Shown here: positions 43,452-52,486 of the stretch, piece by piece
How the letters are laid out: each line of letters starts with the position of its first letter
Position numbering within the stretch: the first letter of the stretch is position 1
From: CAYHHI01 sp964356335
GTDB lineage: Bacteria; Arandabacterota; Arandabacteria; Arandabacterales; Arandabacteraceae
Length of the DNA: 64,000 bases
Direction: 5' to 3'
Assembly: GCA_964356335.1 (NCBI GenBank)
Contig: CAYHHI010000002.1
Location: 1-64,000 of the forward strand
Notes under the pieces: generated by a model
Seen by the model: the letters and a program-made list of their open reading frames with translations, nothing else
Databases searched by the model: none
What the model was told of the DNA's origin: nothing
Position numbers and translations under genes: made by a program

Positions 43452-44932
43452 GCGCTTTCGCAAAGCACACCGGCGTGTATGGCTTAGGTACTATTGTAGG
43501 CGGGATCGCGCGGGCCGCACTTATCCCCATAATCGCCAGGTATGTCCCCATCGAGGAATACGGCAAAGCATCGGTAGTCTTCATATTCGTGACATTCCTT
43601 ACAATAGTCTCCGAGCTCGGATTGTCATCGTCCCTCATCAAATTCGTGAACCAAGCCCAGACCGAGGATGAGAGAAAACGCGTGGTATCCACAATTCTCG
43701 TGGGCTCCCTCGCGCTTGCCCTGCCGATCGCCGCCGCCGCGAGCCTCCTTTTCGGTCCCCTGTCCAGGCTGCTTCTTGGCTCGGATCGATACGGCGCGCT
43801 TATTCTGGTGGGCATCGCCGGAGGCATCGGCAACGCCATTCTCCAGGTGGGCTTGTCTTTCGAACGGGCATTTGCAAGGTCGTTCAAATACTTATTCTAT
43901 ACTTTGGTCAAGGGCGGGCTTTCGCTTGTTTTATCGATTGGCCTGGTGGTTTTCTTGAGGCAGGGAGCCAAGGGCTTGCTCTTGGGCGCGGCCCTTCCGC
44001 CGCTCGCGATCGGCATAGTGATATATGCTCGACTTTTCAGTCGTTGCGGGGTCAGGTTCTCTAAATCGACCGTGCGATCAGTTTTTGAGTTCGGCGGTCC
44101 GCTGGTGCCGATGAATCTGTTCATGTGGGTGCTTGGCTCTTCCGACATATACCTCTTGCGGCGCTTCGCCGTCACTGCAAAGGCCTTATCCGAAGTGGGA
44201 CTCTACCAGTATGCCCAAGAGATTTGTTTGCTGCTGGTGCTGCCCATCACGGCCCTGAACCTGGCCTGGCCGCAGTTTCTATTTGCCAACTACGCGAAAC
44301 CCCAGGGACCGGAGCTCTTTCGACGCGTGCACTCGTATTTCTCCTTCTTCCTGATAGAGATCGGTTTCCTCTTATCCATCTTCGCAAGCCAGATAGTCGG
44401 CGTGGTCGGCAGCGCCGGCTATGCCGGGTCCGCCCAGGTCATACCTTTGCTTGCCGGGTCACTGGTATTCTACGGGTTCTCCATAGTATTCGCTTCAGGG
44501 CTGTATGTCACAGGCAAGACACGGATTCTGGCTTCAATCGTAGGTGTCTCGGCAGGCTTGAACGTGATCCTCAACGTAGCCCTCATTCCCCATATGGGAA
44601 AGCAGGGTTCCGCCCTTGCAACTCTTATCACGAACTTGGTGATGATGGTCGCCATCCTGACTACGGCCCAGGCGCGGTTCAAGATTCCCTTCCGCGTTGG
44701 CCCAAGCTTGCGGGGAGTGGTCCTCGCCGCGGCCGCAATTGGCGGCTTCGCTCTCCTCTCGCCATGGCACGCGGCACTGGCCGGTGTCCTTCCCAGGCTC
44801 TTGGCGAGTTGTGGCTTCAGCCTGGCTCTTTTTGCCATTCTTGACATGAAACCTCGCGACATAAGGAATGCGGTCAAAACCCTGGTCTCAATCGCGAAAC
44901 CAGATCCCACCGCCGCGAACCGTAAGGTTTGA
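43436..44932 (+). CDS. Wzx-type polysaccharide flippase (MOP superfamily)
   Basis: A 498-residue membrane protein with 12-14 predicted helices and the polysaccharide_synt/Wzx N-terminal form: HTGVYGLGTIVGGIARAALIPIIARYVPIEEYGKA. It should move a polyprenyl-diphosphate-linked oligosaccharide to the periplasm. No recognisable Wzy polymerase or O-antigen ligase lies in the window. It is the last gene of the compact plus-strand run; its stop TGA (44930-44932) is embedded in the -35 element of the next promoter. No hairpin terminator is seen after it. Confidence 0.9.
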   Translation: MATEIGAFAKHTGVYGLGTIVGGIARAALIPIIARYVPIEEYGKASVVFIFVTFLTIVSELGLSSSLIKFVNQAQTEDERKRVVSTILVGSLALALPIAAAASLLFGPLSRLLLGSDRYGALILVGIAGGIGNAILQVGLSFERAFARSFKYLFYTLVKGGLSLVLSIGLVVFLRQGAKGLLLGAALPPLAIGIVIYARLFSRCGVRFSKSTVRSVFEFGGPLVPMNLFMWVLGSSDIYLLRRFAVTAKALSEVGLYQYAQEICLLLVLPITALNLAWPQFLFANYAKPQGPELFRRVHSYFSFFLIEIGFLLSIFASQIVGVVGSAGYAGSAQVIPLLAGSLVFYGFSIVFASGLYVTGKTRILASIVGVSAGLNVILNVALIPHMGKQGSALATLITNLVMMVAILTTAQARFKIPFRVGPSLRGVVLAAAAIGGFALLSPWHAALAGVLPRLLASCGFSLALFAILDMKPRDIRNAVKTLVSIAKPDPTAANRKV

Positions 44933-44957
44933 CATAAGCGTCTAATTATGGTAAACT
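44929..44957 (+). promoter_or_regulatory. Promoter of the secreted metallopeptidase gene, overlapping the wzx stop
   Basis: TTGACA (44929-44934) and TAAACT (44952-44957) are separated by exactly 17 nt. The -35 includes the stop codon of the flippase gene. A start near 44964 leaves a leader of about 55 nt before ATG 45019, which has AAGGGGG as ribosome site. Good match, position sensible. Confidence 0.75.
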
Positions 44958-45018
44958 AGCTATCGTGGTGGACCAAACACAGCTAGGAAAAAACATCCTG
45001 CAAGCAAGGGGGTTAAGC

Positions 45019-46896
45019 ATGTCGTCTCTGAGAACAGCAGCAGTGCTTGCCATACTCTGCATCATCTTGGCCTTCAGTGTTTCTGCATCGGACAAATTGC
45101 TTACCATCGACAGTCAATACTGGAGCGCCACTAAGGATGCCGTCCGGGCCATCGAAGCCTATGGCGGCCATGCCAAGTTCGTAGTCCCACCCCATTTCAT
45201 AATAGCTGACATTCCTGATGGTGTTGAATCGGAGCTCCTTGCGGCAAGCCCGATCACGGCAGTCTATGCCGGCGAGCTCGAGCCGGGCGACTTTGCCGCT
45301 TACGGTGAGGACGCCGCCCACATTGTGGCTGCCTGGAACAACGTCTTCATGGGGAAGGCCCGCCAGGCAGGCCTCGAAGCTGAGCCGAGTCCCGATCGCA
45401 TGCCGCTGATCAACGATGCCGATGTTTTGGACAAGTATGTGCTTCCCCTCAAGCCGCCTGGAGCAAAGTTCTATGACGTGAGCGAGTACATGCTCGGCAG
45501 TGTCGCCGTGGGCATCATCCTTCCCGAAAGCAACGGCTCGATCGATCCCAACCAGGAAGACTGGACCCAGGCCGAGAAGGACCAGGTCACGAGCGAGATC
45601 ATAGGCGGCCTCAACTGGTACGTGACCAAGGCCGAGTGGCGGGATCTCACGTTCTACACGGTTTTCACCTACTCGGTGCCGACAGGTTATGAACCGATAA
45701 ACAGGCCGTCCAGTGATGAGTATCTCTGGGTCAACCAGTGTTTCACCGCCATGGGATATGCCGCCACCCACCCGGGTTATGGCTATGTCAGTTCTCTCAG
45801 GGATTCGATGGGGACCGACTGGGCAACATGCGTTTTTGTCGTTGACAGCAGTGTCGATACGGACGGCATGTTCACCGATGGGAGGTTCGGCTATTCTTAC
45901 CTGGGCGGACCGAAGACCACCATGACGTACGATAATGATGGCTGGGGAATCGCCAATATGGATGCCGTGCTGGCCCACGAGATCAGCCACTCTTTTTATG
46001 CTCTTGACGAGTATTTCGATGCTGGCCACGGCTGCACAGAGAAGTCGGGCTATCTCGCTATTGAGAACCAGAACAGTCAGTATCCCTATGGCGGCGGTGG
46101 CTGTGCACTGAACATAGTGTTCTGCATCATGAGGAGCACTACATTGGGTAGTGCACGGGTCTGCACGTACACCAAGGGTCAGCTGGGTTGGGATGACGCG
46201 GACAACGACAGCCTTCCTAACATTCTCGATACCGACCCCGAAACGGTTCTCAACGTTTATTCGCCCGATCCTGACACCACGGCGACGCCCATCTATTCAG
46301 GCCAGGCGAACGTGACCAAGTTGGACAATCTGAATCCTTATGGTAAGCATAATGACATAACTCTCAACCGCATAGCCAAGGTTGAGTGGCGGGTTGACGA
46401 AGGCATCTGGCAGGATGCTCTTCCGACAGATGGCGCCTGGGATGGAGGCACCGAGGATTTTAATTTCACATCCACGCCGCTTGAGAGCGGCCCTCATGTT
46501 TTCGAGGCAAGAGCTTATCATACCTATGGTAACATCGATCCAACGCCTGCGGTTGACTCCCTCACGATTAACAGGACCTCTGGAGTGGTGGGGCCACGAA
46601 CCGCCAAGGTGGACATCAGTGTCGATACCTACCCCAATCCTTTCGGGCCGAAGGTGGAGATCAGGTACAGCATCCCGGGCGAGTATGGGAAAGCAGTTCC
46701 GGTTTCTATGTGCGTCTATGATGTGAGGGGGCGCCAGGTAGCGAGACTGCTCGAAGAGATGCGTAGCCCCGGCCCCGGGAAGCTTTCATGGGACGGGACA
46801 TACCGAAGCGGAAGCCTTGCGCCTAGTGGGATCTACTTCGTCGAACTCATGGCCGGTGATTCGAGGGTCGTGACGAAGCTGGTGCTGACAAGATAG
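45019..46896 (+). CDS. Secreted HExxH zinc metallopeptidase with FlgD/type IX-like C-terminal domain
   Basis: A 625-residue exported protein. From ATG 45019 it begins with a clear signal peptide (MSSLRTAAVLAILCIILAFSVSA); an earlier in-frame GTG at 44965 would bury it. The zinc site is LAHEISHSFYALDEY with His320, Glu321 and His324; Asp330 or Glu331 is the probable third ligand, as in M6-like peptidases. A Cys-containing insert (CTEKSGY, GGGGCALN, CIMRST, RVCTYTKGQLGW) follows. After about 400 an Ig-like region contains a calcium-like DADNDSLPN loop, and the last 85 residues form a sorting-type domain from TYPNPFGPKVEI to KLVLTR. The protein is probably displayed on, or released from, the cell surface. 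Confidence 0.88.
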   Translation: MSSLRTAAVLAILCIILAFSVSASDKLLTIDSQYWSATKDAVRAIEAYGGHAKFVVPPHFIIADIPDGVESELLAASPITAVYAGELEPGDFAAYGEDAAHIVAAWNNVFMGKARQAGLEAEPSPDRMPLINDADVLDKYVLPLKPPGAKFYDVSEYMLGSVAVGIILPESNGSIDPNQEDWTQAEKDQVTSEIIGGLNWYVTKAEWRDLTFYTVFTYSVPTGYEPINRPSSDEYLWVNQCFTAMGYAATHPGYGYVSSLRDSMGTDWATCVFVVDSSVDTDGMFTDGRFGYSYLGGPKTTMTYDNDGWGIANMDAVLAHEISHSFYALDEYFDAGHGCTEKSGYLAIENQNSQYPYGGGGCALNIVFCIMRSTTLGSARVCTYTKGQLGWDDADNDSLPNILDTDPETVLNVYSPDPDTTATPIYSGQANVTKLDNLNPYGKHNDITLNRIAKVEWRVDEGIWQDALPTDGAWDGGTEDFNFTSTPLESGPHVFEARAYHTYGNIDPTPAVDSLTINRTSGVVGPRTAKVDISVDTYPNPFGPKVEIRYSIPGEYGKAVPVSMCVYDVRGRQVARLLEEMRSPGPGKLSWDGTYRSGSLAPSGIYFVELMAGDSRVVTKLVLTR

Positions 46897-46930
46897 AGAA
46901 GGCACAGGCCTCTCCATAATAGGTTACGGA

Positions 46931-46959
46931 TTGAAACAAATGCCAGGTTTTGCTATAAA
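46931..46959 (+). promoter_or_regulatory. Sigma70-type promoter of the SurA-like gene
   Basis: TTGAAA (46931-46936) and TATAAA (46954-46959) are separated by 17 nt. Transcription from about 46966 gives a leader of some 60 nt ending in CGAGGAGG before ATG 47028. Both hexamers match consensus at five of six positions. Confidence 0.8.
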
Positions 46960-47027
46960 TCCTGCCCGGGATTTCCCACTCGAGCATCGTCGGGATGTTC
47001 GGCGTCTGTTTAATCGAGGAGGCTAAG

Positions 47028-48719
47028 ATGCGCAAGGTCGGACTGATTGCTGCTTTCCTGCTCCTGGCGGTCAGCCATTATGGCTACGGCAAGAAGGCGG
47101 TGATCGCCGGAGGCGGCAATTTCGTTCTAACACCGGATGATCTGCGTTCTGAGGTCTACAATCTCGGCCCAAGCTACACTTTCAAGGACACGTACCAGGA
47201 CAGGAAGGCCCTGGTGGATGTTCTCAGTACGCGTTTCTTCTTGACCGAGGAAGCCCTTGAGAGGGGATACGGTGAGGAGGGTCTTGCGGATGAGGTCAAG
47301 TCGGCCGAAGCCGCAGCCGTGGGTGAGGCATATCGTAAGTGGAAAATCGAGAAGGCTGTGCGGGTCCCCAGAGTGGAATCCAAGCCGGTGCTTGAGGAGC
47401 TTGACCGGACACTGCATCTCAAGCAGATGGTTTTCGCAGTCTACCCTATAGCGGAGCAGGCGCTGCGTGAGATCAAGGCAGGAAAGGCCTTCGAGAGCAT
47501 GGCGACAAGCCTTGCCGGCAGAGAAGATGTCAGGGTAATTGATGAGGGATGGAAGGTGTGGAAGAACTTCGACCGCAGCGTGGCCAATGAGGTCTTCCAA
47601 CTCCACGTGGGCGCCGTGACCGGTATCCTTAGAGGCAAACAAGGGTACAGCATTTATTACCTGGTTGAGGATGCGCGTGCGGGAGCCACCCAGGAGCTGA
47701 TCTACATGAGATCGAAGAGGTTTGTGCGGGCAATAAAGGAGGCCGATCTCATTCGGAAGGAGCGAGAGGAACTGAGTCGAGGGTACCATGTTCGGTTCTC
47801 CGACGATGGCCTTGGCGCCGCGTTGAGAGCCTTTGCGATTGCTTTTGAGGGAGACAGACCACCCGATTCCTTGCTCGCTTGCGTTTTGGCGAGCCACGAC
47901 CTTGGAGGCGTGACAGCCGCGCAGATGTTCACCTACTATTACACGTTGCCGGCTACGTCGCAGCCATACGTGGGTGACTTCAACGCCATCAAGGAGTTCA
48001 CATTGGATACGATTTTGCCTGAGCTGGAGGCGGCAGCCGGTTACTCCTTGAACCTCGACCGGCTCCGCGAAGTGCTCTGGAGCGTCAAGAAGGCGAAGGA
48101 GGAGTTCCTTATACCCAAGATGGAGGAATTCTTTGGGAATCAGATCACCTTGAGTCCGGACGATCCCATCACCTACTTCAACGAGCACAGGAGCGAGATG
48201 GTCACGCCCAAGATCTACAAGGCCCGGAGGATTCTGGTTGATTCCGAGGAAGCAGCTCAGGAAGCAATGAAGGAGCTCAGATCCGGGAAGGAGTTCGCCC
48301 AGGTCGCCGTGGAGCGATCTCTTGATAAGTACAGTGCTAAGAAGGGTGGAGATCTCGGTTACCTCGAATACGGCATCATCACAGCCTATGACTCGATTGT
48401 TGTTGATCTCAAGCCGGGCGAGATAAGCCGGCCGTTCACAACCGGTGATGGTGTGGAGATTGTCAAGGTCGAGGACATGAGTGAAGCGAGAGCGCTTACG
48501 TTTGAGGAAGCCAAGTCTTTTATCGAAGGCACCATCGTGACTTCGAGAGGCAACAAGCTACTGGCAGACTGGGTCGGCGCACGGAAGAGCGGGGTCGGAT
48601 ACACGGTTGACGAAGCCCTGCTGAAGGAGGTCGAGCTCCCGCAGCCTGCGTGGAAAGCAGGCTTGGTTAAGGAGAGTAGGCCTGAACGTGAGGCTGAAGG
48701 CGGCCGCCAGGCCTACTGA
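47028..48719 (+). CDS. SurA/PrsA-like periplasmic peptidyl-prolyl isomerase
   Basis: A 563-residue exported protein with signal peptide (MRKVGLIAAFLLLAVSHYGYG). Residues 30-120 are a helical chaperone region; 125-215 look like a degenerate parvulin domain (HLKQMVFAVYPIAEQALREIKAG); 220-380 are helical; and 394-485 form a good parvulin domain: KARRILVDSEEAAQEAM, GKEFAQVAVERSLDKYSAKKGGDLGYL and LKPGEISRPF. This arrangement resembles SurA and PpiD, which assist outer-membrane and secreted proteins. ATG 47028 has CGAGGAGG in front. Its 3' end overlaps the convergent GT-C+TPR gene by 7 bp. Confidence 0.88.
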   Translation: MRKVGLIAAFLLLAVSHYGYGKKAVIAGGGNFVLTPDDLRSEVYNLGPSYTFKDTYQDRKALVDVLSTRFFLTEEALERGYGEEGLADEVKSAEAAAVGEAYRKWKIEKAVRVPRVESKPVLEELDRTLHLKQMVFAVYPIAEQALREIKAGKAFESMATSLAGREDVRVIDEGWKVWKNFDRSVANEVFQLHVGAVTGILRGKQGYSIYYLVEDARAGATQELIYMRSKRFVRAIKEADLIRKEREELSRGYHVRFSDDGLGAALRAFAIAFEGDRPPDSLLACVLASHDLGGVTAAQMFTYYYTLPATSQPYVGDFNAIKEFTLDTILPELEAAAGYSLNLDRLREVLWSVKKAKEEFLIPKMEEFFGNQITLSPDDPITYFNEHRSEMVTPKIYKARRILVDSEEAAQEAMKELRSGKEFAQVAVERSLDKYSAKKGGDLGYLEYGIITAYDSIVVDLKPGEISRPFTTGDGVEIVKVEDMSEARALTFEEAKSFIEGTIVTSRGNKLLADWVGARKSGVGYTVDEALLKEVELPQPAWKAGLVKESRPEREAEGGRQAY

Positions 48720-50929
48720 GTCCCAGATCCCGGCCGTTTGACGAGCTCCAGGTTGCGCTTGGCGGTTTGGTTGGAAGGGTTTACGGCGAGGGCCCTCTGC
48801 CACAAGCCTGTGGCTTCCTCCGTCAGGCCTTGCTTGGCATATATCACACCGAGATTAACCAGGGCACCTTCGTGGAACTGGTTCTCTTTCAGAATCTCTT
48901 CGTAGAGTTGTTTTGCCTCCTCCGTGCCGCCGCTCGCCTGAAGTATAACCGCCCTGTTGTATTTGAGATTGGTGTCGCCGGTGGGTTCGGTCCCTAAACG
49001 TGCCAGAAGCGAACGCGCAACATCGAATCTCCCGCTTTTCGCATGAAGGGTTGCCAGAGTCAGGATGACATCCGGATTATTAGGATTGATCTCGATGGAT
49101 TTCTGATAAGCCTCAATTGCCTTCTCAGTGTTCCCCGTCTCCTCGTAGGCGCTCCCTAAGTTGGCAAGGGCGCGCCAGCTTGAAGGGTTTATCTCAAGTT
49201 CTTTCATGAACGAGGAAATAGCTTCCTCGGTTCTGCCCTCTCTTGTCTGGATGGAGCCCAGCACGTTGTAAGCGTCCTCGAGGAAAGGAGCCCGGCTGAG
49301 CGCCATCTCGATCGCTTGCCTTGCCTCGGCGACGTTGCCTTCGGAGAGATAGATCATGGCAAGAGCTCGGTAAGGAGTCGCGAAATCCGGCCAGACCTGG
49401 GTCGCCTTGACGAGCAGCTCCATGGCCTGCTCGTTATCGCCGGCCTTCATCTTCATGAGCCCGAGCTGCTCAAAAGCTTCGCCCCATCCTGGATTGACCC
49501 TGATCGCCCTGTCGAAATACAGGGAAGCCTCCGCGTCCTCTCCCATTGAGGCGTACACCTTACCCAGGGCACAGTAAGACTGTGCGAAATCGGGAAGCCT
49601 CTCCCCTGTGACGTTGATGTTCGTGATCGCTGCAGCGCCAGCCAGGCAGGCAAGATAAATCCCCAATCTCGCCAGCCTCCTGGCACCATAGAGGCTCAAG
49701 AGGTAACTCACCAGACCTCCGGCGAATACGAACATGAGTGGGAGGGAGGGCAGCCGGTAGCGATCGCAGACAAAGAAGCCTACTGTGCCCAGGAAAGATG
49801 TTACGAAAAGCCCGTAGCCAAAGTAGAGTCTCTTGGCCTTGCGCCAGAAGGCGAGAATGCCAACCAGGGCGAGCGGCGCCACAGTCCCGAAAGTGACCAG
49901 GGGATTCTTGAGGATCTGCGAGTAGAGCTTCATGAAATTGTAGTCCTGGTTGTTGGGAAACTCCGTCGAGCTCCAGAAGAGGGCGGTCTTCTTGAGCATG
50001 AGTCGAAGCCACTGGAGAGGGTGGGTCCTCATGAAGGCCAGCCCCTTCTGGGTCCAGTAATCGGAGACCTCATTATAGGTGGGCTCTCTTCCCAGGACGC
50101 CGCGTGGGATTGCAATCATGTCGTTATATCCGCCCCACCAGTCCTTTCGCACCTCCGGGCTCGTGGCACTCCATCCCGTCGATGCCGCGTTATTGCCGAG
50201 GTAGAAGTTGATGCCACCCTGCCACACCAGTGGGATCACCTCGCCCGAGACCACGTAGTTGTGGACAGTGACGGGAGCCAGGGGAATCATGATTCCGGCA
50301 ACAAGGATGAGGCCTGCTATGAGCCTTCGCCTGGAGAAGGCGATTGCCCCTGCCACGGCCAGGGGCAGGAAGAGGGAGATATTGGGTCTGGTTATCAGGG
50401 CGAGTCCAAGGGCAACGCCGCCTCCGAACCACAGCGACTTGGCTTGCCGCTCTCTCGCGATCTCCACAGCCAAGAGCCCGAGCATCGAAAGGAAGATGAA
50501 CAGGGTCTCTGTCAAGAGCTCGCCATCAAAGTAGATCAGCACCGGGTAGACCGCGCAGAAAAGGCCTGCCACCATGCCTGCGAGAAGTCCGAAATATCTG
50601 TTGGCCAGCCGAAGAGTGATGACGGCGGTCAGGCCGCCTAGTGCAAACTGGACTATTCTCGGGATGAGATAGGAGCCTTTTGAAACCAGATATACCAGCG
50701 CCAGGAAGTACGGATAAAGGGGAGCTCTGAAGAATGGCTCGCCGCGGCTTAACTTCCCGCTGAGGATTTCCCTTGCCCATGTGTCATGGTAAGAGGCATC
50801 CATGATGGGGTGATCAAAAAAAGGAAGGCTCTGGAGATGAGCGAGATAAACCAGCCTCAGGCCAAAGGCGAGAGCGAAGATACAAAACGACGCCACACCC
50901 AACTGGCGTCCCGAGGCAGATTTCAGCAC
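48713..50929 (-). CDS. GT-C (PMT_2-like) membrane glycosyltransferase with long C-terminal TPR array
   Basis: About 738 residues. Twelve or so membrane helices to about residue 445 carry the first-loop acidic motif PIMDASYHDTWAREI and then FRAPLYPYFLALVY; from about 455 seven or more TPRs follow (GEDAEASLYFDRAIRVNPG, GNTEKAIEAYQKSIEINPNN). It is a clear paralogue of the gene at 57882 in both parts. I use GTG 50929, which has AGAGAGG five bases upstream and lines up with the paralogue's N-terminus; an ATG at 51019 would add 30 residues that look non-coding. It stands alone on the minus strand, tail-to-tail with the SurA-like gene. Confidence 0.83.
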   Translation of the reverse strand: MLKSASGRQLGVASFCIFALAFGLRLVYLAHLQSLPFFDHPIMDASYHDTWAREILSGKLSRGEPFFRAPLYPYFLALVYLVSKGSYLIPRIVQFALGGLTAVITLRLANRYFGLLAGMVAGLFCAVYPVLIYFDGELLTETLFIFLSMLGLLAVEIARERQAKSLWFGGGVALGLALITRPNISLFLPLAVAGAIAFSRRRLIAGLILVAGIMIPLAPVTVHNYVVSGEVIPLVWQGGINFYLGNNAASTGWSATSPEVRKDWWGGYNDMIAIPRGVLGREPTYNEVSDYWTQKGLAFMRTHPLQWLRLMLKKTALFWSSTEFPNNQDYNFMKLYSQILKNPLVTFGTVAPLALVGILAFWRKAKRLYFGYGLFVTSFLGTVGFFVCDRYRLPSLPLMFVFAGGLVSYLLSLYGARRLARLGIYLACLAGAAAITNINVTGERLPDFAQSYCALGKVYASMGEDAEASLYFDRAIRVNPGWGEAFEQLGLMKMKAGDNEQAMELLVKATQVWPDFATPYRALAMIYLSEGNVAEARQAIEMALSRAPFLEDAYNVLGSIQTREGRTEEAISSFMKELEINPSSWRALANLGSAYEETGNTEKAIEAYQKSIEINPNNPDVILTLATLHAKSGRFDVARSLLARLGTEPTGDTNLKYNRAVILQASGGTEEAKQLYEEILKENQFHEGALVNLGVIYAKQGLTEEATGLWQRALAVNPSNQTAKRNLELVKRPGSGTQ

Positions 50930-51390
50930 ATGGGGCCTCTCTTGAGAGATCTTCCAGAGACCTATTATGCATGCTGCCGGCTGCCTTGTCAAGCAAACCT
51001 GGAGACTAAGGCGCCCCATGCCATATCACCCAAATTCAATTCCGCACACCTATAGTTGCACTATCAGGAGGGTCAGCCCCGTGACACAATGCGCAAATAG
51101 AGCGTGACGCTACCCGGCGCCGGATTCGCACCTGCCGCAAATAAGCCCTAAAGATGGCCAACCCCTTTTCCGATATTCAAGAGTGCTTTAATGCGGCCTC
51201 TCGATGCTTTCCGTGAAGACGTGAGAGGGGATACACGTGGGTTCGGAAGTGGTCAAAAGGAGTCGTTTCGGGGCAACAACAATCTTGTCTGGAAGGGGGT
51301 GAGCCTTACTAGGTCTTTGTCGCAATTTCAGGCTTCCTTCGAGGCTCGAGAGCAGATCTCGGAGGATGTTTCAAGAGAAGGAGGAAAGAG
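50930..51390. other. Intergenic region between divergent GT-C+TPR and Cys-rich protein genes
   Basis: About 460 bp. I find no convincing gene; a 67-codon open frame at 51191-51394 has no family features and overlaps the ribosome site of the next gene. A possible minus-strand promoter (CTGACC with TATAGG 16 nt later, near 51050-51078) would serve the GT-C gene. No good plus-strand promoter for the first Cys-rich gene is evident; TTTAAT at 51187-51192 lacks a matching -35. Confidence 0.4.
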
Positions 51391-52269
51391 ATGAGGCTTT
51401 ACACGGTTTTGGCACTGGCGCTTGTGCTTGTCATGGCCGCGTCTGCATATGGCATGGAGAAGAAGGCGTTGCAGATGAGGGAGGACTTCGGCACCGAGCC
51501 GCTTTACGACTGCTACATGAATTACTACTACTACATTCCTTGCCCGACCTACTCCTGGTTCTGGTCGTTCTCTGGCTGGCTTCAGGGACAGGTCGTTGGC
51601 GAGTGGTTCAAGGTTGGCGACCCCAGCATGGGCAGAGTTGCAACTTGCCCTCCGTACGCAATATGCGATCCGTGCAATGCTCACACGATAGAGCAGATCC
51701 GTGTGCTCGACTTTGCGGGCTACGGGACGACCTACCCTGGACTGTTCACGGTTGACTTCGACATCTGGTGCGCCAATGAGGATGGCTGCCCTGTTGGGCC
51801 GTCGCTGTGGTGCAGCGGTCCTGCGGAGCTTTGCGTTGGTGGGTGGAACTATGTGCCTGTGACGCCGAATGTATGCGTCACCAAGTGCTTCACCGAGAAT
51901 CCTCCGCCGTGCTATCCTCGGTTCCTGGTCACGGCGCAGCACATTGGTTCGAGCGCCGTATATCCGCAGTGGGGAATGGACAACATCTCCATGCCGCTAA
52001 GTCTGGCTTGCAACATGCACGATACTGGCTGCTGCCCGGCTCTCTATCCGAGACCGCAGACCAGCTATTACGGCGTGATGCACTCCGGGGACTATGGCGT
52101 GAGCGCGCCGCACGTTGTGAATTGCCCGCCGTACTGGGTTCTGAACCCTGGCGACACGACTGGCAACGTGTTTGGCTGCATCGAGTTTGCGTGGAGAGTG
52201 TATCTGAAGAACATTCCCACGACTACCGAGTCCAGCACCTGGGGTAACATCAAGACAATGTATCGGTAG
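51391..52269 (+). CDS. Cys-rich secreted protein of unknown function, copy 1
   Basis: A 292-residue protein with a signal peptide ending AASAYG and a mature part rich in aromatic residues and Cys (17 Cys), for example CYMNYYYYIPCPTYSWFW, CPPYAICDPCN and DTGCCPALYPR. I do not recognise the family; predicted mostly beta, with segments such as GQVVGEWFKVGDPSMG and RFLVTAQHIGS. Many Cys in pairs suggest disulphides in an extracellular setting. GAAGGAGG precedes ATG 51391. From base 51472 to 52230 the DNA is identical to copy 2 (52675-53433), while the signal peptide and leader differ. It is followed by its own intrinsic terminator. Confidence 0.85.
   Translation: MRLYTVLALALVLVMAASAYGMEKKALQMREDFGTEPLYDCYMNYYYYIPCPTYSWFWSFSGWLQGQVVGEWFKVGDPSMGRVATCPPYAICDPCNAHTIEQIRVLDFAGYGTTYPGLFTVDFDIWCANEDGCPVGPSLWCSGPAELCVGGWNYVPVTPNVCVTKCFTENPPPCYPRFLVTAQHIGSSAVYPQWGMDNISMPLSLACNMHDTGCCPALYPRPQTSYYGVMHSGDYGVSAPHVVNCPPYWVLNPGDTTGNVFGCIEFAWRVYLKNIPTTTESSTWGNIKTMYR
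51472..52230 (+). repeat. Direct repeat, unit 1 (identical to 52675-53433)
   Basis: A 759-bp stretch coding the mature Cys-rich protein, offset by exactly 1203 bp from the second unit and, on reading both, without a mismatch. Related but not identical sequence continues through the stop codon to the terminator. Upstream of the repeat the two genes differ at many positions. Confidence 0.92.
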
Positions 52270-52287
52270 AAGTTCAGTAGATTTGAA

Positions 52288-52317
52288 GGGGGTGCCTTTT
52301 GGCACCCCCTTTTCTTT
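52288..52317 (+). terminator. Intrinsic terminator after Cys-rich copy 1
   Basis: GGGGGTGCC, a TTTT loop and GGCACCCCC (52288-52309) form a perfect 9-bp GC-rich stem, followed by TTTTCTTT. It lies 18 bp after the stop codon. Confidence 0.93.
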
Positions 52318-52420
52318 CATGGCAGATGGGGCCTCATACATCCAGAACATCCGCTACCCCATCGTCAGAGGCCAGACCGGGGTGGCCCCTCAGGCCCTCC
52401 ATACAAAACGCCTAATTCTC

Positions 52421-52450
52421 TTGACACGGAATGCGCACTTGTGGTATAAT
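52421..52450 (+). promoter_or_regulatory. Perfect-consensus extended -10 promoter of Cys-rich copy 2
   Basis: TTGACA (52421-52426) and TATAAT (52445-52450), 18-nt spacer, with TG at 52442-52443 making an extended -10. Both hexamers match the sigma70 consensus at all six positions. It drives copy 2 through a leader of about 140 nt, and implies very strong expression. Confidence 0.93.
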
Positions 52451-52486
52451 GTAAAGCGTCGAAGGAAGTTTAAGGTCTAGCTTCAG

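Noticed and set aside
51191..51394. Small 67-codon open frame upstream of the first Cys-rich gene
   Set aside because: Low-complexity composition, overlaps the downstream ribosome site, and no upstream ribosome site.
52318..52420. Possible small RNA or mobile-element remnant between the tandem genes
   Set aside because: No terminal inverted repeats, no target-site duplication and no RNA family pattern; it is simply the spacer before the promoter.
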